Source: Pseudomonas sp. Irchel 3E13
GTDB taxonomy: Bacteria > Pseudomonadota > Gammaproteobacteria > Pseudomonadales > Pseudomonadaceae
Reading direction: 5' to 3'
Assembly (NCBI RefSeq): GCF_900187455.1
Contig: NZ_FYDX01000004.1
Coordinates: 248,001 to 312,000, forward strand
DNA length: 64,000 bases
In this document: in pieces, positions 50,501 through 58,104 of the stretch
How the letters are laid out: each line of letters opens with the position of its first letter
How positions within the stretch are numbered: the stretch's first letter is position 1
Notes under the pieces: generated by a model
What the model was told of the DNA's origin: nothing
The model's database searches: none
The model's input: only the letters and a program-made list of their open reading frames with translations
Position numbers and translations under genes: made by a program

Positions 50501-53390
50501 CGGTGCCGGGCGAGAGAATGCCGTCCTCGTAGTTCCAGCCGTTGGCCGAGCCGTCGGCGGCGGTGAGGTCCCACTTGGGCAGGTGGATGTGCTGGCCGAT
50601 CACATCGGTCGGCGTGCGCACCTGATAGTCATCCATCTCGTAGAACGCCGGGATGAGGTTGGTGTGCTGGTACATCACGCAGTCGAAGGTGTTCATGCGC
50701 ATCACCAGCGGCTCCGGCGGACGCTGCTTGGTGATCACCGGCCAGGCGTCTTCCCACAGGGCGATGATGCGCGCCTGCGGGAAGTGGTAGCCGACCTTGT
50801 TGTACACGGCGTCGAACTGGATGTTGGCGCCCTTGTAGATACGTGGGCGGTCGGCGGTGAACGGCGACGAACCGGTGAAGCTCATGCCGTCCAGGCGCTC
50901 GCCACTGTGGTATTCGCCCAGTGGCGAGGCCTGGGTCAGGCGCTTGGCGCGGTCGTCCATGCACGGCTCGTAGTACGGCGCGCCGGCTACCGGCAAGGCG
51001 CCGTTGGTGCGGAAGGCCTTGGCCACCACCTGGCGGCCCGGCAACAGGGCGTAGCTGGGGTGTTCGGGTTTGGAGTGGAAGCGCATCGCCGCCTGCTCGA
51101 CATCGGTGCCCTCCTCCGGCATGAACACCGCCTTGGCCCGGGTGATTTCCTTGGAGAAATCCAGCGCCGTGGTGGTGGCATGGGCTTCACCGCCCGCAGC
51201 CACGCCGTCCAGCGCATGCCGTGGCAAGCCGCCGTCCCAGCCGGCGGACTGGGCCGGATCGAGGTTGGCCCACAGGCTGTTGCCGCTGTCGCGCAGGCTG
51301 CGCGCCTTGTCGGTGTCGAGCATGTCCAGCGGCGGGGTCGGCGGCCGCTGGCCGACGGTGCTTTCCATGCCGCCGATCCAGAACGGATAGCCGGGGTTCT
51401 TCAGGCTGCCGTCGGCGTTGCGGTTGGCCTCGCCGCGATCGACCAGGACCACCGAGCCGATGGCGCGCAGTTCGCCGTCGTGGGCCGAATCGTCGTCATC
51501 GTCCTCGTCTTCAGGCTCGTCGTCGTCGTCATGACGGGCGACCAGCTCCGCGGCCATTTTCGGGATCACCGCGACCTTGCCCGGCATCGGCGCCATGGCC
51601 TTGCCCGGGAGCGGCACCACGGCGGGAATCGGCGTACCGGCGACGATCTCGCCATCAGGCAAAGCCCGCGCGCCCGCGGCCGGCTTGCCGCTGCGCAAGG
51701 CCCACGGCGTGGTGTGATAGCCATCGTTGCCCTGCGCCGAGACGTCCAGGCGCGTGCCTTCCTCGAACACATCGTGGACCCGCCACATGCTCCACATGCC
51801 CTGGGCGAAGTGCGGATAGAAATGGCAGTGGTAGATGGCGTCGCCGGCTACCCGGTTGCGGTTGCCCGAGCCGCCGTTGGCGATTTCGTAGGTGTAGCCG
51901 ATGCCCGGGCCAATGCCCTGGGCGTCGACATAATCGGAGTTGTCGTCATTGGGGTTGAACAGCCACTGGTGCCCGTGCAGGTGGAAGATGTGCTGCTCGT
52001 GCCCGTTGTGGCTGTTGCGGAACTTGATGAAGTCGCCGATGTAGCTGTGGTTGACGTTGGCCGGCTCCGAGGGATAGAGCGCCATGGTCGCCTTGACCCC
52101 GGTGTCGCGTGGGTCCGGGACTTCACCGGGGCGGATGTTCTCGAGGCCGACGTTAGCCGGCACGTCCACCAGCATCGCCACGTCACCGACGGTGTGCGAA
52201 CTGAGGAAGAATTCCTCGTAGGCGCAGGACAGGCAGTCGTGCATCGGCCCCACGCCAAGACGGTTGGCCACCACCTCGGCGCCCATGCCGCCGGAACCGT
52301 AGTTGATCATGAACGAGTCCCGCGCCGGCTCCAGCACATGGCCCATCACCGGATCCGACCAATAGCCGGGGAAGGCCTGGGTGGCGGCGGCCTCATCGGT
52401 GAAGATCGAGGAAAAATCGCGAAACGCCTCCAGCCGGTTGGGCAGCGCCGGGTTGCGCTTGCCGAGGCTTTCCAGCGGATAGGTCGAGGCCGGGAAACTG
52501 CCATCGGTGTTGGGGCCCATGACCACGGCGTCGGCTTCGCTGGAAACGATCTCGCTGCCATCGACCATCGCCACAATCGGCGCGCCGGCCTTGCCCTCGC
52601 TGATCCACGGCTCGCGCTGCGGATAGCGCGCCTCGTAGTCCACCACCGGCTGGCCGGTCGGCGCGCGGCCGGTGGTGGCCATGCGCATTTCTTCCTCGGT
52701 GAGGGTATTGCGGTAGCTGCGCCCGCCCTTGGGCAGCACGATCACCTGGCCGAACAGACCGTTGGCGACGTTGCCCGCGGCGCCCTCACCGCCGAAGGTC
52801 GCGCCTTTGCTGGTCGCGGCGAAAGCGCCTTCGCGCTCGGCATAAAGGGTGTAGGAACGGCTATTGCCCGGTGCCACCAGAAAGTTGCCATTGCGCCCGG
52901 TGAAGGCGGCGATGTCCTGGATACCGTTGACCGCCTGCAGGCCGTTGACCTGGAAACCGACATGGCGGTCACTGACCTGATCATCGACGATCGGGTCATG
53001 CTCGCCCTCGGTCTGGTCCTTGTTCGGATTGGCCTGATAGGCCAGCAGGTTGTGCAGATTGACCGTCAGGCAGTCCCCCGCCGCGACCCGCAACACAATC
53101 GGCCGCGGACGCTTGTCCGGGCGCAGCGACACCTTGCCCGGCACCGCCGCCCCGCCCTTGCTCAGCGGCACATCGTGCTCATCCACCACATCACGGCGCA
53201 GGGCGAACATCATGCCATTGGCGTTCTGCGCGCCGAGGCGGTTGAACATCAGCGGCTGGTCCAGCGCAACGACATTCGCCACCAGCGTTCGCTCGCAGCG
53301 GATCGCTGCCTGCGCGGACAACGGGATGGCCAATACAGCCAGGGCCAGGGACAACAGAGAGGGCAACAGAGTGCCTTTGACAGTGATCAT
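47583..53390 (-). CDS. mnxG: Giant multi-cupredoxin multicopper oxidase, MnxG-like
   Basis: 1935-aa exported oxidase. The signal peptide covers about 1-28 (cut near SAQAA). The first oxidase module has HIFHLHGH (H467-H474) and the type 1 copper motif H521-C-H523-x3-H527-x4-M532; the trinuclear-type GTxFTHDH segment (H1037, H1039, H1045) comes later, about residue 1037, i.e. in permuted order compared with laccases. HEEEHNVTLHG (H1298, H1302, H1307) is a second HxxHxH-like site. Segments near 1370 and 1890 are aligned copies of the copper loop with the Cys and His lost. An acidic run sits at 620-638. Length and architecture fit MnxG of Mn(II)-oxidising pseudomonads; a Mn function is inferred. 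Confidence 0.85.
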   Translation of the reverse strand: MITVKGTLLPSLLSLALAVLAIPLSAQAAIRCERTLVANVVALDQPLMFNRLGAQNANGMMFALRRDVVDEHDVPLSKGGAAVPGKVSLRPDKRPRPIVLRVAAGDCLTVNLHNLLAYQANPNKDQTEGEHDPIVDDQVSDRHVGFQVNGLQAVNGIQDIAAFTGRNGNFLVAPGNSRSYTLYAEREGAFAATSKGATFGGEGAAGNVANGLFGQVIVLPKGGRSYRNTLTEEEMRMATTGRAPTGQPVVDYEARYPQREPWISEGKAGAPIVAMVDGSEIVSSEADAVVMGPNTDGSFPASTYPLESLGKRNPALPNRLEAFRDFSSIFTDEAAATQAFPGYWSDPVMGHVLEPARDSFMINYGSGGMGAEVVANRLGVGPMHDCLSCAYEEFFLSSHTVGDVAMLVDVPANVGLENIRPGEVPDPRDTGVKATMALYPSEPANVNHSYIGDFIKFRNSHNGHEQHIFHLHGHQWLFNPNDDNSDYVDAQGIGPGIGYTYEIANGGSGNRNRVAGDAIYHCHFYPHFAQGMWSMWRVHDVFEEGTRLDVSAQGNDGYHTTPWALRSGKPAAGARALPDGEIVAGTPIPAVVPLPGKAMAPMPGKVAVIPKMAAELVARHDDDDEPEDEDDDDDSAHDGELRAIGSVVLVDRGEANRNADGSLKNPGYPFWIGGMESTVGQRPPTPPLDMLDTDKARSLRDSGNSLWANLDPAQSAGWDGGLPRHALDGVAAGGEAHATTTALDFSKEITRAKAVFMPEEGTDVEQAAMRFHSKPEHPSYALLPGRQVVAKAFRTNGALPVAGAPYYEPCMDDRAKRLTQASPLGEYHSGERLDGMSFTGSSPFTADRPRIYKGANIQFDAVYNKVGYHFPQARIIALWEDAWPVITKQRPPEPLVMRMNTFDCVMYQHTNLIPAFYEMDDYQVRTPTDVIGQHIHLPKWDLTAADGSANGWNYEDGILSPGTVVERIHAIRAFNQCQSSDPRDGSAECPKAKAHPFFGRYGRADWLGARTQMQRWFTDPVINVHNVDRGLGTIFTHDHLGPSTHQQLGLYATVLAEPANSTWFHAETGEALYNTAQREDGGPTSWQAVIATGDLDSDGRNDSYREFFLEYSDFQHAYEAGVYVGAGPNGIPNAQAYPASADSFRYAINPPVRQKASNLLESVVESRGGLTPGCPSRPCPQAISVDDPGMFVVNYRNEPLALRVFDPNKVAPDGKRGMQADGLAGDLAFAMQTRTDRAIPAMNLSPAAITQAVGPTGGTTQFPPHINKAGAEPGDPFTPMLRTYSGDNVRLRMHAGGHEEEHNVTLHGVKWLQSGSGFGSSSNSGWKASQMVGISEQLGFMAPVSMVSSSAAPNGDYLYSLDASLEGYWNGIWGVMRNYSNSRSDLFALPNNPQPMAARNTVAFDGICPRYTANTNGIGTRPTVTRSYEIVAALANDILGNPQAVSITDPAGAAQHVGGPLKANGGTLTYNTRATAIPQVSVMDPEDGEVFTIGGHAGPLHDPTAVLYVRKADLDASTGKLKPGVPIEPLVLRATAGECIKVTLENRLPLVMPDLASTASMQNVVKRDRNGSEGSTAFNNNLMRPSSHVGFHAQLLAYDITKSDGVNVGQNPVQTVPPRAGNSGAWPNKVYQYYAGHLEREGKPVSQLGRAVDNINTTPIEFGGLNITPADVIKQGQKGLVGAMSILPLNATWTEDSASRASATVQVSGQAAYRDFATVWQRALNMRWADGRPVEGINTEGNGVPGDPKDNSGMAINYKSEPLWFRFGLAPDAPFGHADGSGWADVGNAHMAYANLLVGGDPQTPVLWAKPGQPFRTHVLMPTGGSRGITYQLDGHLWPLHALQPEKADTGGYPMGLPGIGSVRFAYNPMAMYIGAQESVLPAAHFSFMHPSAGGGNAIPGDYLFRDYAAYGNASGLWGILRVTNETPPATAPAQ

Positions 53391-53427
53391 CGTGGCGCGC
53401 CTCGGTCGGGACGTTTACAAGCCGTTT

Positions 53428-53443
53428 TGCAAGGCCCGCGCCA
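53428..53443 (-). promoter_or_regulatory. Sigma-54 promoter of the mnxG operon
   Basis: On the minus strand TGGCGCG-GGCC-TTGCA, one mismatch to the consensus and correct GG-GC spacing. Transcription would start near 53415, about 25 nt before the ATG at 53390. Confidence 0.75.
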
Positions 53444-53617
53444 GAGTTTTTAGTTGTTGGTTTTCAAGGGGATAGGTGGGGGTTGTGAAGGGAACTGGGG
53501 AAAGGGGCCCGGGGATTACCCGGTTTTTGGGGAATTGGGGGGATGACGGTGGATGGGGATTTATAGGTGTTTGGGTGATGTGGTGGCTGGAAGGTGCATG
53601 TCGAGGTTTTTCAGCGC

Positions 53618-53894
53618 TCTCAAGATCGAGCGCCGCCCGCGCGGCGCATCGCGACGGTTCGGCGCCCCGACAAGCTCGCTCCTACAGTTGGTTGCAACGT
53701 GCCATGGCCTGTAAGAGTTGGGTTGCTAGCTCTTGGCGCATGACGATCAGTTGAGGAAGGCTGTTAGGGCTGACTCGATACCGCGTCGTACAAACAAGAC
53801 GGTCAGCTATCGCCTGACAGACATAGGCAGGTTGCAACCAACTGTAGGAGCGAGCTTGCTCGCGATGCGCCGCGCGGGCGGCGCTCGATCTTGA
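53618..53894. repeat. Long inverted repeat built of REP units (MITE/REPIN-like)
   Basis: Left arm 53618-53698, right arm 53831-53894. Reverse-complemented, the right arm equals the left from CAAGATCGAGCGCCGC to TTGGTTGCAAC except for a 16-bp insert in the left arm. The 132-bp core between them holds no gene. The arms combine the GAGCAAGCTCGCTCC and the AGATCGAGCGCCGC palindromes found elsewhere in the window. It fills most of the gap between mnxG and the transglycosylase gene. Confidence 0.75.
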
Positions 53895-53954
53895 ACGCGA
53901 TGAAAACCTGGTGGCTAGCGCCTTTGGGCACCCCCGACTCCCCGAATAAACCCC

Positions 53955-54533
53955 TCACTCCCCCCGCAACCGCCGGTAATGCTTCAACACCTCCGGCACA
54001 TACCGCTGCGTCTCGGCAAACGGCGGTATCACCCTGCCCCGGCTCAGCACCGCATCCGGCCCCGCGTTGTAGGCGGCGACGGCCAGGGCGATGTCGTTGT
54101 CGAACAGTTTCATCATGCGCTTGAGATATCGCGCGCCACCGTCGAGGTTAGCGGCGGGGTCGAGGGCGTTGCTCACGCCCAGCTCCTTCGCCGTCTCCGG
54201 CATCAACTGCATCAGGCCCATGGCCCCGGAACCGGAGCGGGCATTGGCGTCGTAGCGCGATTCGGCCTGGACCACCGCATGCAGCAAGGCCTCTGGCAGG
54301 TCGTTGGCCTTGGCCGCAGCGGCGATCAGTTCGGCATAGGGCTTGCCGGTCACCAGTTCCGCGCGGCTCGCGACCAGCCCGGGTTCGGCGATGACGCGCT
54401 GGTAGTGCCGCCCCTGTTGGTGAACGTTGGACAGGACATAGGCGCCACTGGCGCTGACGGAGATGTACACGTCGGCCTGGGCCGGCTGGACGCTGGCCAG
54501 CCAGGCCAGCAGTGCGGTGGTCACGATACGCAT
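53955..54533 (-). CDS. Lytic transglycosylase (SLT domain)
   Basis: Exported 192-aa murein hydrolase. The signal peptide ends near PAQADV. SLT domain at about 65-185 with catalytic Glu in VVQAESRYD, then GSGAMGLMQLMPETA and AVAAYNAGP. It would open gaps in the cell wall for a large envelope machine; its place beside gspG/gspF and across from the secretion operon supports a link with secretin assembly (inference). It is divergent from gspG. Confidence 0.92.
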   Translation of the reverse strand: MRIVTTALLAWLASVQPAQADVYISVSASGAYVLSNVHQQGRHYQRVIAEPGLVASRAELVTGKPYAELIAAAAKANDLPEALLHAVVQAESRYDANARSGSGAMGLMQLMPETAKELGVSNALDPAANLDGGARYLKRMMKLFDNDIALAVAAYNAGPDAVLSRGRVIPPFAETQRYVPEVLKHYRRLRGE

Positions 54534-54657
54534 GATCGTCTCCTCCCGGTTTTCCCCAGAAAGTGGGGGTTATGCCCCGTTCGGGGCGGGCGTGGAGAGG
54601 TCAACGCAAGCACTGTGCCGCCCGCCGGAGCGCGGCGCCACGGGCCCCGACGCAGAC

Positions 54658-54673
54658 GCGCACGGCCTTTGCA
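54658..54673 (+). promoter_or_regulatory. Candidate sigma-54 promoter of gspG-gspF
   Basis: GCGCACG-GCCT-TTGCA: the -12 half is perfect, the -24 half has GC in place of TG. About 37 bp before the gspG ATG, with GGAGGAGG as ribosome site between. Weaker evidence than the mnxG element. Confidence 0.4.
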
Positions 54674-54709
54674 TAAGCCATCTCACACGCTCTGGAGGAG
54701 GCCCCGGCC

Positions 54710-55132
54710 ATGAACCGACAACGTCGCACGCAACACGGCTTCACCCTGCTCGAACTGCTGGTGGTGCTGGTGGTCCTGGGTCTGCTGGCCGGGATCGTCG
54801 CACCCCGCTACTTCAGCCAGTTGGGTCGCTCGGAAGCCAAGGTGGCGCGAGCGCAGATCGAAGGGCTGGGCAAGGCGCTGGACCTGTACCGGCTGGAAGT
54901 CGGCCGCTATCCGTCTTCCGAGCAGGGGCTGCAGGCGCTGGTCAGCGCCCCCAGTGACGAGGCGCGCTGGTCCGGGCCGTATTTGCAGAAGAAAGTGCCC
55001 GATGATCCGTGGGGCCATGCCTACATCTATCGCTACCCCGGCGAGAACGCCGAGTACGACCTGCTCTCGCTCGGCAAGGACGGCCAGCCCGGTGGCGACG
55101 GCGAAAACGCCGAAATCGCCAGTTGGCAGTAG
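54710..55132 (+). CDS. gspG: GspG-type major pseudopilin
   Basis: 140 aa. Leader MNRQRRTQHG, then FTLLELLVVLVVLGLLAGIVAPRYF with Glu at +5, and a GspG soluble domain: LYRLEVGRYPSSEQGLQALV, GPYLQKKVPDDPWGHAYIYRYPG, GENAEYDLLSLGKDG (calcium-binding loop), GGDGENAEIASW. It is the major subunit of the pseudopilus and fits the secretion operon on the other side of the oxidase operon. GGAGGAGG before the ATG. Confidence 0.95.
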   Translation: MNRQRRTQHGFTLLELLVVLVVLGLLAGIVAPRYFSQLGRSEAKVARAQIEGLGKALDLYRLEVGRYPSSEQGLQALVSAPSDEARWSGPYLQKKVPDDPWGHAYIYRYPGENAEYDLLSLGKDGQPGGDGENAEIASWQ

Positions 55133-55143
55133 GAGGCGCTGCC

Positions 55144-56331
55144 ATGCGATTCAGGCTGAAAGCGTTGGGCAAGGCCGGGGTGGTCGCCCTGGAAATCGAC
55201 GCCGCGGACCTTACCCAGGCCCGTGAACAGGCCGAGCGGCAAGGCTTGCGGGTGCTCAGCGCGAGCAGTGCCGAGCGCTTCGCACGCCTGCGCCGGCCGC
55301 GGCGCGAACACTTTGACCTGCTGCTGTTCAGCCAGGAGTTGGGCACCCTGCTGGACGCCGGCCTGCCACTGATCGATGCGCTGCAAAGCCTGGCGGAAAA
55401 AGAAAACGCGCCCCAGGCACGCAAGACCCTCGATGTCCTGGTGCGCCTGCTGTACGAGGGCAAATCCTGCTCCCAGGCGCTGGCGCAGTTGCCCGCGGTT
55501 TTCCCTCCGCTGTACGTGGCGCTGGTGCAGTCCAGCGAAAAGACCGGCGCCCTGGCCGAAGCCTTGCGCCGCTATGTCGGCTACCGCCAGCGCCTGGACG
55601 AGGTGCGGCAGAAGATCGTCAGTGCCTCGATCTACCCGCTGTTGCTATTGCTGGTGGGCGGCGGAGTGGTGCTGTTCCTGCTCGGCTACGTGGTGCCGCG
55701 CTTCAGCCTGGTGTTCGAAGGACTGGGCAGCAACCTGCCGTGGCTGTCGCAGTGGCTGATGTACGCGGGGTTGTTTCTGCAACGGCAGCAGACCGAACTG
55801 CTGGCCGCTTGCGTCGGGCTGTCGCTGGCCCTCGCGCTGCTCCAGCGCCAGCCGCCGGTGCGGCGCTGGCTGGGGCGGCAATTGCAGCGCTTGCCCGCCT
55901 TGCACCGTCGGCTGGTGATGTACGAACTGGCGCGGTTCTACCGTTCGCTGGGCATCTTGCTGCAAGGCGGCATCCCGATTCTCACGGCCATGGGCATGGC
56001 CCGCGGCCTGCTCGGCAGCAGCGCCGCCGAGCGCCTCGATCAGGCGTGCGAGCGGGTGCGCGAAGGTGTGTCGCTGTCGGCGGCGCTGGAGGCTGGCGAA
56101 TTGGTCACGCCGGTGTCGCTGCGCTTGCTGCGGGCAGGCGAACAGTCGGGCAACGTCGGCCAGATGATGGAGCGCAGCGCGGACTTCTATGACGCCGAGA
56201 TCGGGCGCTGGATCGAGTGGTTCGTGCGTTTGTTCGAACCGCTGCTGATGACGTTTATCGGACTGCTGATAGGGCTGATCGTGATCCTGATGTATATGCC
56301 AATCTTTGAACTGGCTTCTAGCATTCATTAG
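55144..56331 (+). CDS. gspF: GspF/PilC-type inner-membrane platform protein
   Basis: 395 aa from MRFRLKALGK (55144), 11 bp after gspG. Two repeated F domains (ELGTLLDAGLPLIDALQSLAEKE; and SLGILLQGGIPILTAMGMARGLL) and three hydrophobic segments (YPLLLLLVGGGVVLFLLGYVV; LLAACVGLSLALALL; LLMTFIGLLIGLIVILMYMP). GspF is the inner-membrane platform driven by GspE. This gene is the one missing from the operon at 34041-41280, so the machine is encoded in two separate pieces. Confidence 0.94.
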   Translation: MRFRLKALGKAGVVALEIDAADLTQAREQAERQGLRVLSASSAERFARLRRPRREHFDLLLFSQELGTLLDAGLPLIDALQSLAEKENAPQARKTLDVLVRLLYEGKSCSQALAQLPAVFPPLYVALVQSSEKTGALAEALRRYVGYRQRLDEVRQKIVSASIYPLLLLLVGGGVVLFLLGYVVPRFSLVFEGLGSNLPWLSQWLMYAGLFLQRQQTELLAACVGLSLALALLQRQPPVRRWLGRQLQRLPALHRRLVMYELARFYRSLGILLQGGIPILTAMGMARGLLGSSAAERLDQACERVREGVSLSAALEAGELVTPVSLRLLRAGEQSGNVGQMMERSADFYDAEIGRWIEWFVRLFEPLLMTFIGLLIGLIVILMYMPIFELASSIH

Positions 56332-56395
56332 ACGCTGAACAACGCGCAACAACGATCGGAGTGGATAAGCCCTCTCAGCACACACCGTTCCTTGA

Positions 56396-56896
56396 TCAGT
56401 TCTTGCTCAGATCAATGTTGCTAATCGCGATAGGTGCACCGGGCTGGCCGTCTGCAGCCGGGTAATTCAACCTCACGGTTACAAACTTGGCTTCAGGAGG
56501 AACATCGACCACGAACCCGGCGCCGCCCCAACTGGGATAGGCAGGGATAGGCTTGAACGCGAACCAACCCTGGTTTCCACCATCGTTGAATTGCAGGCTC
56601 ATCATTGGTTTATCCGAGTGTGGCTCTGTCGCCCCTTTTGAGAGCGCCTGCAATTGCATTGTCGTTTTCTGCGTTGCCCAATCCACCGGTGTTCCAGTCA
56701 ATGGGAAAGCGGAGGCGATAAGCCTGAAGAGCCACGTCACGCCACCTTCGATGGGAAGGTCCGGCTGGGTAATCAGGGTACCCGGTTTCAAATTCACATA
56801 TTTAGTCTGTTCATGCGTGCCAACTTCCACCAGGCGATCAGCTTTCCAACCGTCCAGGCCATCGATGAACTTGCCATTTTTAATAATGTTGCTCAT
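56396..56896 (-). CDS. Uncharacterised NGxFxxGLxxW protein (paralogue 1)
   Basis: 166 aa from MSNIIKNGKFIDGLDGW (56896) behind an excellent AAGGAG. The start pattern NIIxNGxFxxGLxxWKAxxLV, the middle EGGxxxLFRLxxSAxPL and AYPSWG are shared with the gene at 57510, so they are paralogues. NGxFxxGLxxW is typical of carbohydrate-binding-module-like jelly-rolls. There is no signal peptide. A CT-N12-AG dyad lies 85 bp upstream. No function assigned. Confidence 0.82.
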   Translation of the reverse strand: MSNIIKNGKFIDGLDGWKADRLVEVGTHEQTKYVNLKPGTLITQPDLPIEGGVTWLFRLIASAFPLTGTPVDWATQKTTMQLQALSKGATEPHSDKPMMSLQFNDGGNQGWFAFKPIPAYPSWGGAGFVVDVPPEAKFVTVRLNYPAADGQPGAPIAISNIDLSKN

Positions 56897-56980
56897 TTCA
56901 GTCTCCTTATGTTCCTGCATCATCCAAGCCTCCGGCCGGAAGCCTCAGTACACGCTACGCCTGGGTCACTTATCTGGATA

Positions 56981-56996
56981 CTGGTAGAAATGTCAG
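56981..56996 (-). promoter_or_regulatory. CT-N12-AG dyad (LuxR-box-like)
   Basis: Read toward the paralogue-1 gene: CTGACATTTCTACCAG. Shares 13 of 16 positions with the boxes at 57057 and 58105, in the same orientation to its gene. Confidence 0.55.
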
Positions 56997-57056
56997 GTGC
57001 GGCGCTCATGTCAGATCACCGAATACGAACTTGCCTCGCACTTCAGCAATGACCAA

Positions 57057-57072
57057 CTGATATTTCTGTCAG
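57057..57072 (+). promoter_or_regulatory. CT-N12-AG dyad (LuxR-box-like)
   Basis: CTGATATTTCTGTCAG, flanked by A and T to give an 18-bp imperfect palindrome, 62 bp before the ACP gene start. Identical to the box at 58105 read toward its own gene. Confidence 0.6.
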
Positions 57073-57134
57073 TTTTACTTCAACCAGGACTCTGCTGAAA
57101 TAGCCCTGTCCCTTGTGGACTGCGGAGCATGATC

Positions 57135-57392
57135 ATGAACATAACCAGCGATCCCGAAACACTCATCTATTCCATCGTCGCCGACAAAAAACACCTTCCC
57201 CACAACCAGGTAACGCGAGACAAGCGTTTTCGCGATGACCTCGCCGTCAACTCGATGGACGCACTGGAGATCCTGATCATGGTCGAGGATCAGTTCAGCA
57301 TTGAAATCCCCGATGAAGTCAGTATTGATTTCGCGACAGTTGGCCAACTGATCGAACACGTGAAAGTGTGCTGTGAAAGGCCAATCGAATGA
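57135..57392 (+). CDS. Acyl carrier protein-like
   Basis: 85 aa. The start MNITSDPETL at 57135 has GGAG 7 nt upstream; an ATG 6 nt earlier is too close to it. Four-helix ACP pattern with phosphopantetheine Ser40 in DDLAVNSMDALEILIMVEDQFSIEIPDE (NSM in place of the usual DSL). It differs from housekeeping AcpP and stands alone, with no ketosynthase or ligase nearby. It is flanked by two paralogous uncharacterised genes, all three with the same upstream dyad, so it probably serves a small special acylation under their common regulator. Confidence 0.88.
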   Translation: MNITSDPETLIYSIVADKKHLPHNQVTRDKRFRDDLAVNSMDALEILIMVEDQFSIEIPDEVSIDFATVGQLIEHVKVCCERPIE

Positions 57393-57434
57393 TCCAGCGA
57401 AACATACCGGTTTAAATAACCCACGCCACGCTTA

Positions 57435-57480
57435 CCCGAGAAGTCAGCCGCCGAATGCCGACAACTTCTCGGGTTTTTCT
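57435..57480 (+). terminator. Rho-independent terminator
   Basis: CCCGAGAAGT, 19-nt loop, ACTTCTCGGG, then TTTTTCT. It lies between the convergent ACP and paralogue-2 genes. Confidence 0.85.
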
Positions 57481-57509
57481 GGCCCATGAATACCGTGGGC
57501 ATGCGCCAC

Positions 57510-58004
57510 TTACTTGCGGTTCAAGGCTTTGATGATTTCAACATTGGTGACGCCCATCTCGATATCAGGCTGGGACTCTCCGGACGGGATGACAATAGTT
57601 GCGATCCCGGACTTAAATCCCACTGGCGCCGTGAATCTGAACGCGGCCAATCCCCACGATGGATAGGCGACACAACGCCGCGTGATGATGTGTGTCATGG
57701 CACCATCGAACAAGGACACCGACATGTAGGCCAGGAGAAAACCATCAGACCGTACTGGCCAGGTAGACGGTTCTGAATCGCCGAATGACAGACTGGAGTC
57801 ATTTTCCAATGGCAGTGCGCTGGTTTCCAGGCGGAAGAGGTAGTCAGTGCCGCCCTCGAGGCCACTGAATGCCTGACGAATCTGGATGCCTTGCCCAAAG
57901 TAGGCGTAATGCAAGCCACCGTCTTCGGCGGTGTTCACCAGATGATTGGCTTTCCAATCGGCCAACCCCTGACGAAAATCACCATTGCGGATAATGTTGT
58001 CCAT
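57510..58004 (-). CDS. Uncharacterised NGxFxxGLxxW protein (paralogue 2)
   Basis: 164 aa from MDNIIRNGDFRQGLADW (58004), with GAGGAC upstream. Paralogue of the 56396-56896 protein; the pair share the N-terminal pattern, LEGGxxYLFRLxxSALPL-like middle, and AYPSWG near the C-terminal third. It is likely a beta-sandwich of the carbohydrate-binding-module type. No signal peptide. A CT-N12-AG dyad lies 100 bp upstream. Lower GC than the flanking genes. Confidence 0.82.
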   Translation of the reverse strand: MDNIIRNGDFRQGLADWKANHLVNTAEDGGLHYAYFGQGIQIRQAFSGLEGGTDYLFRLETSALPLENDSSLSFGDSEPSTWPVRSDGFLLAYMSVSLFDGAMTHIITRRCVAYPSWGLAAFRFTAPVGFKSGIATIVIPSGESQPDIEMGVTNVEIIKALNRK

Positions 58005-58104
58005 GTTACAGGTCCTCGACTGAGTCATTAAAAGTCACCAGATAACTATCAACGTTGCTGATGCTGGTGACGCTCAGGCTAGGGCAATACGAATGTTCCT
58101 GAAA

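Noticed and set aside
47721..53453. 1910-residue open frame on the plus strand
   Set aside because: Mirror of the multicopper oxidase codons; no signal peptide or domain, His/Arg/Gly/Val-rich.
53701..53830. Core of the long inverted repeat as a possible small RNA or gene
   Set aside because: No open frame with a ribosome site, no promoter or terminator I can support.
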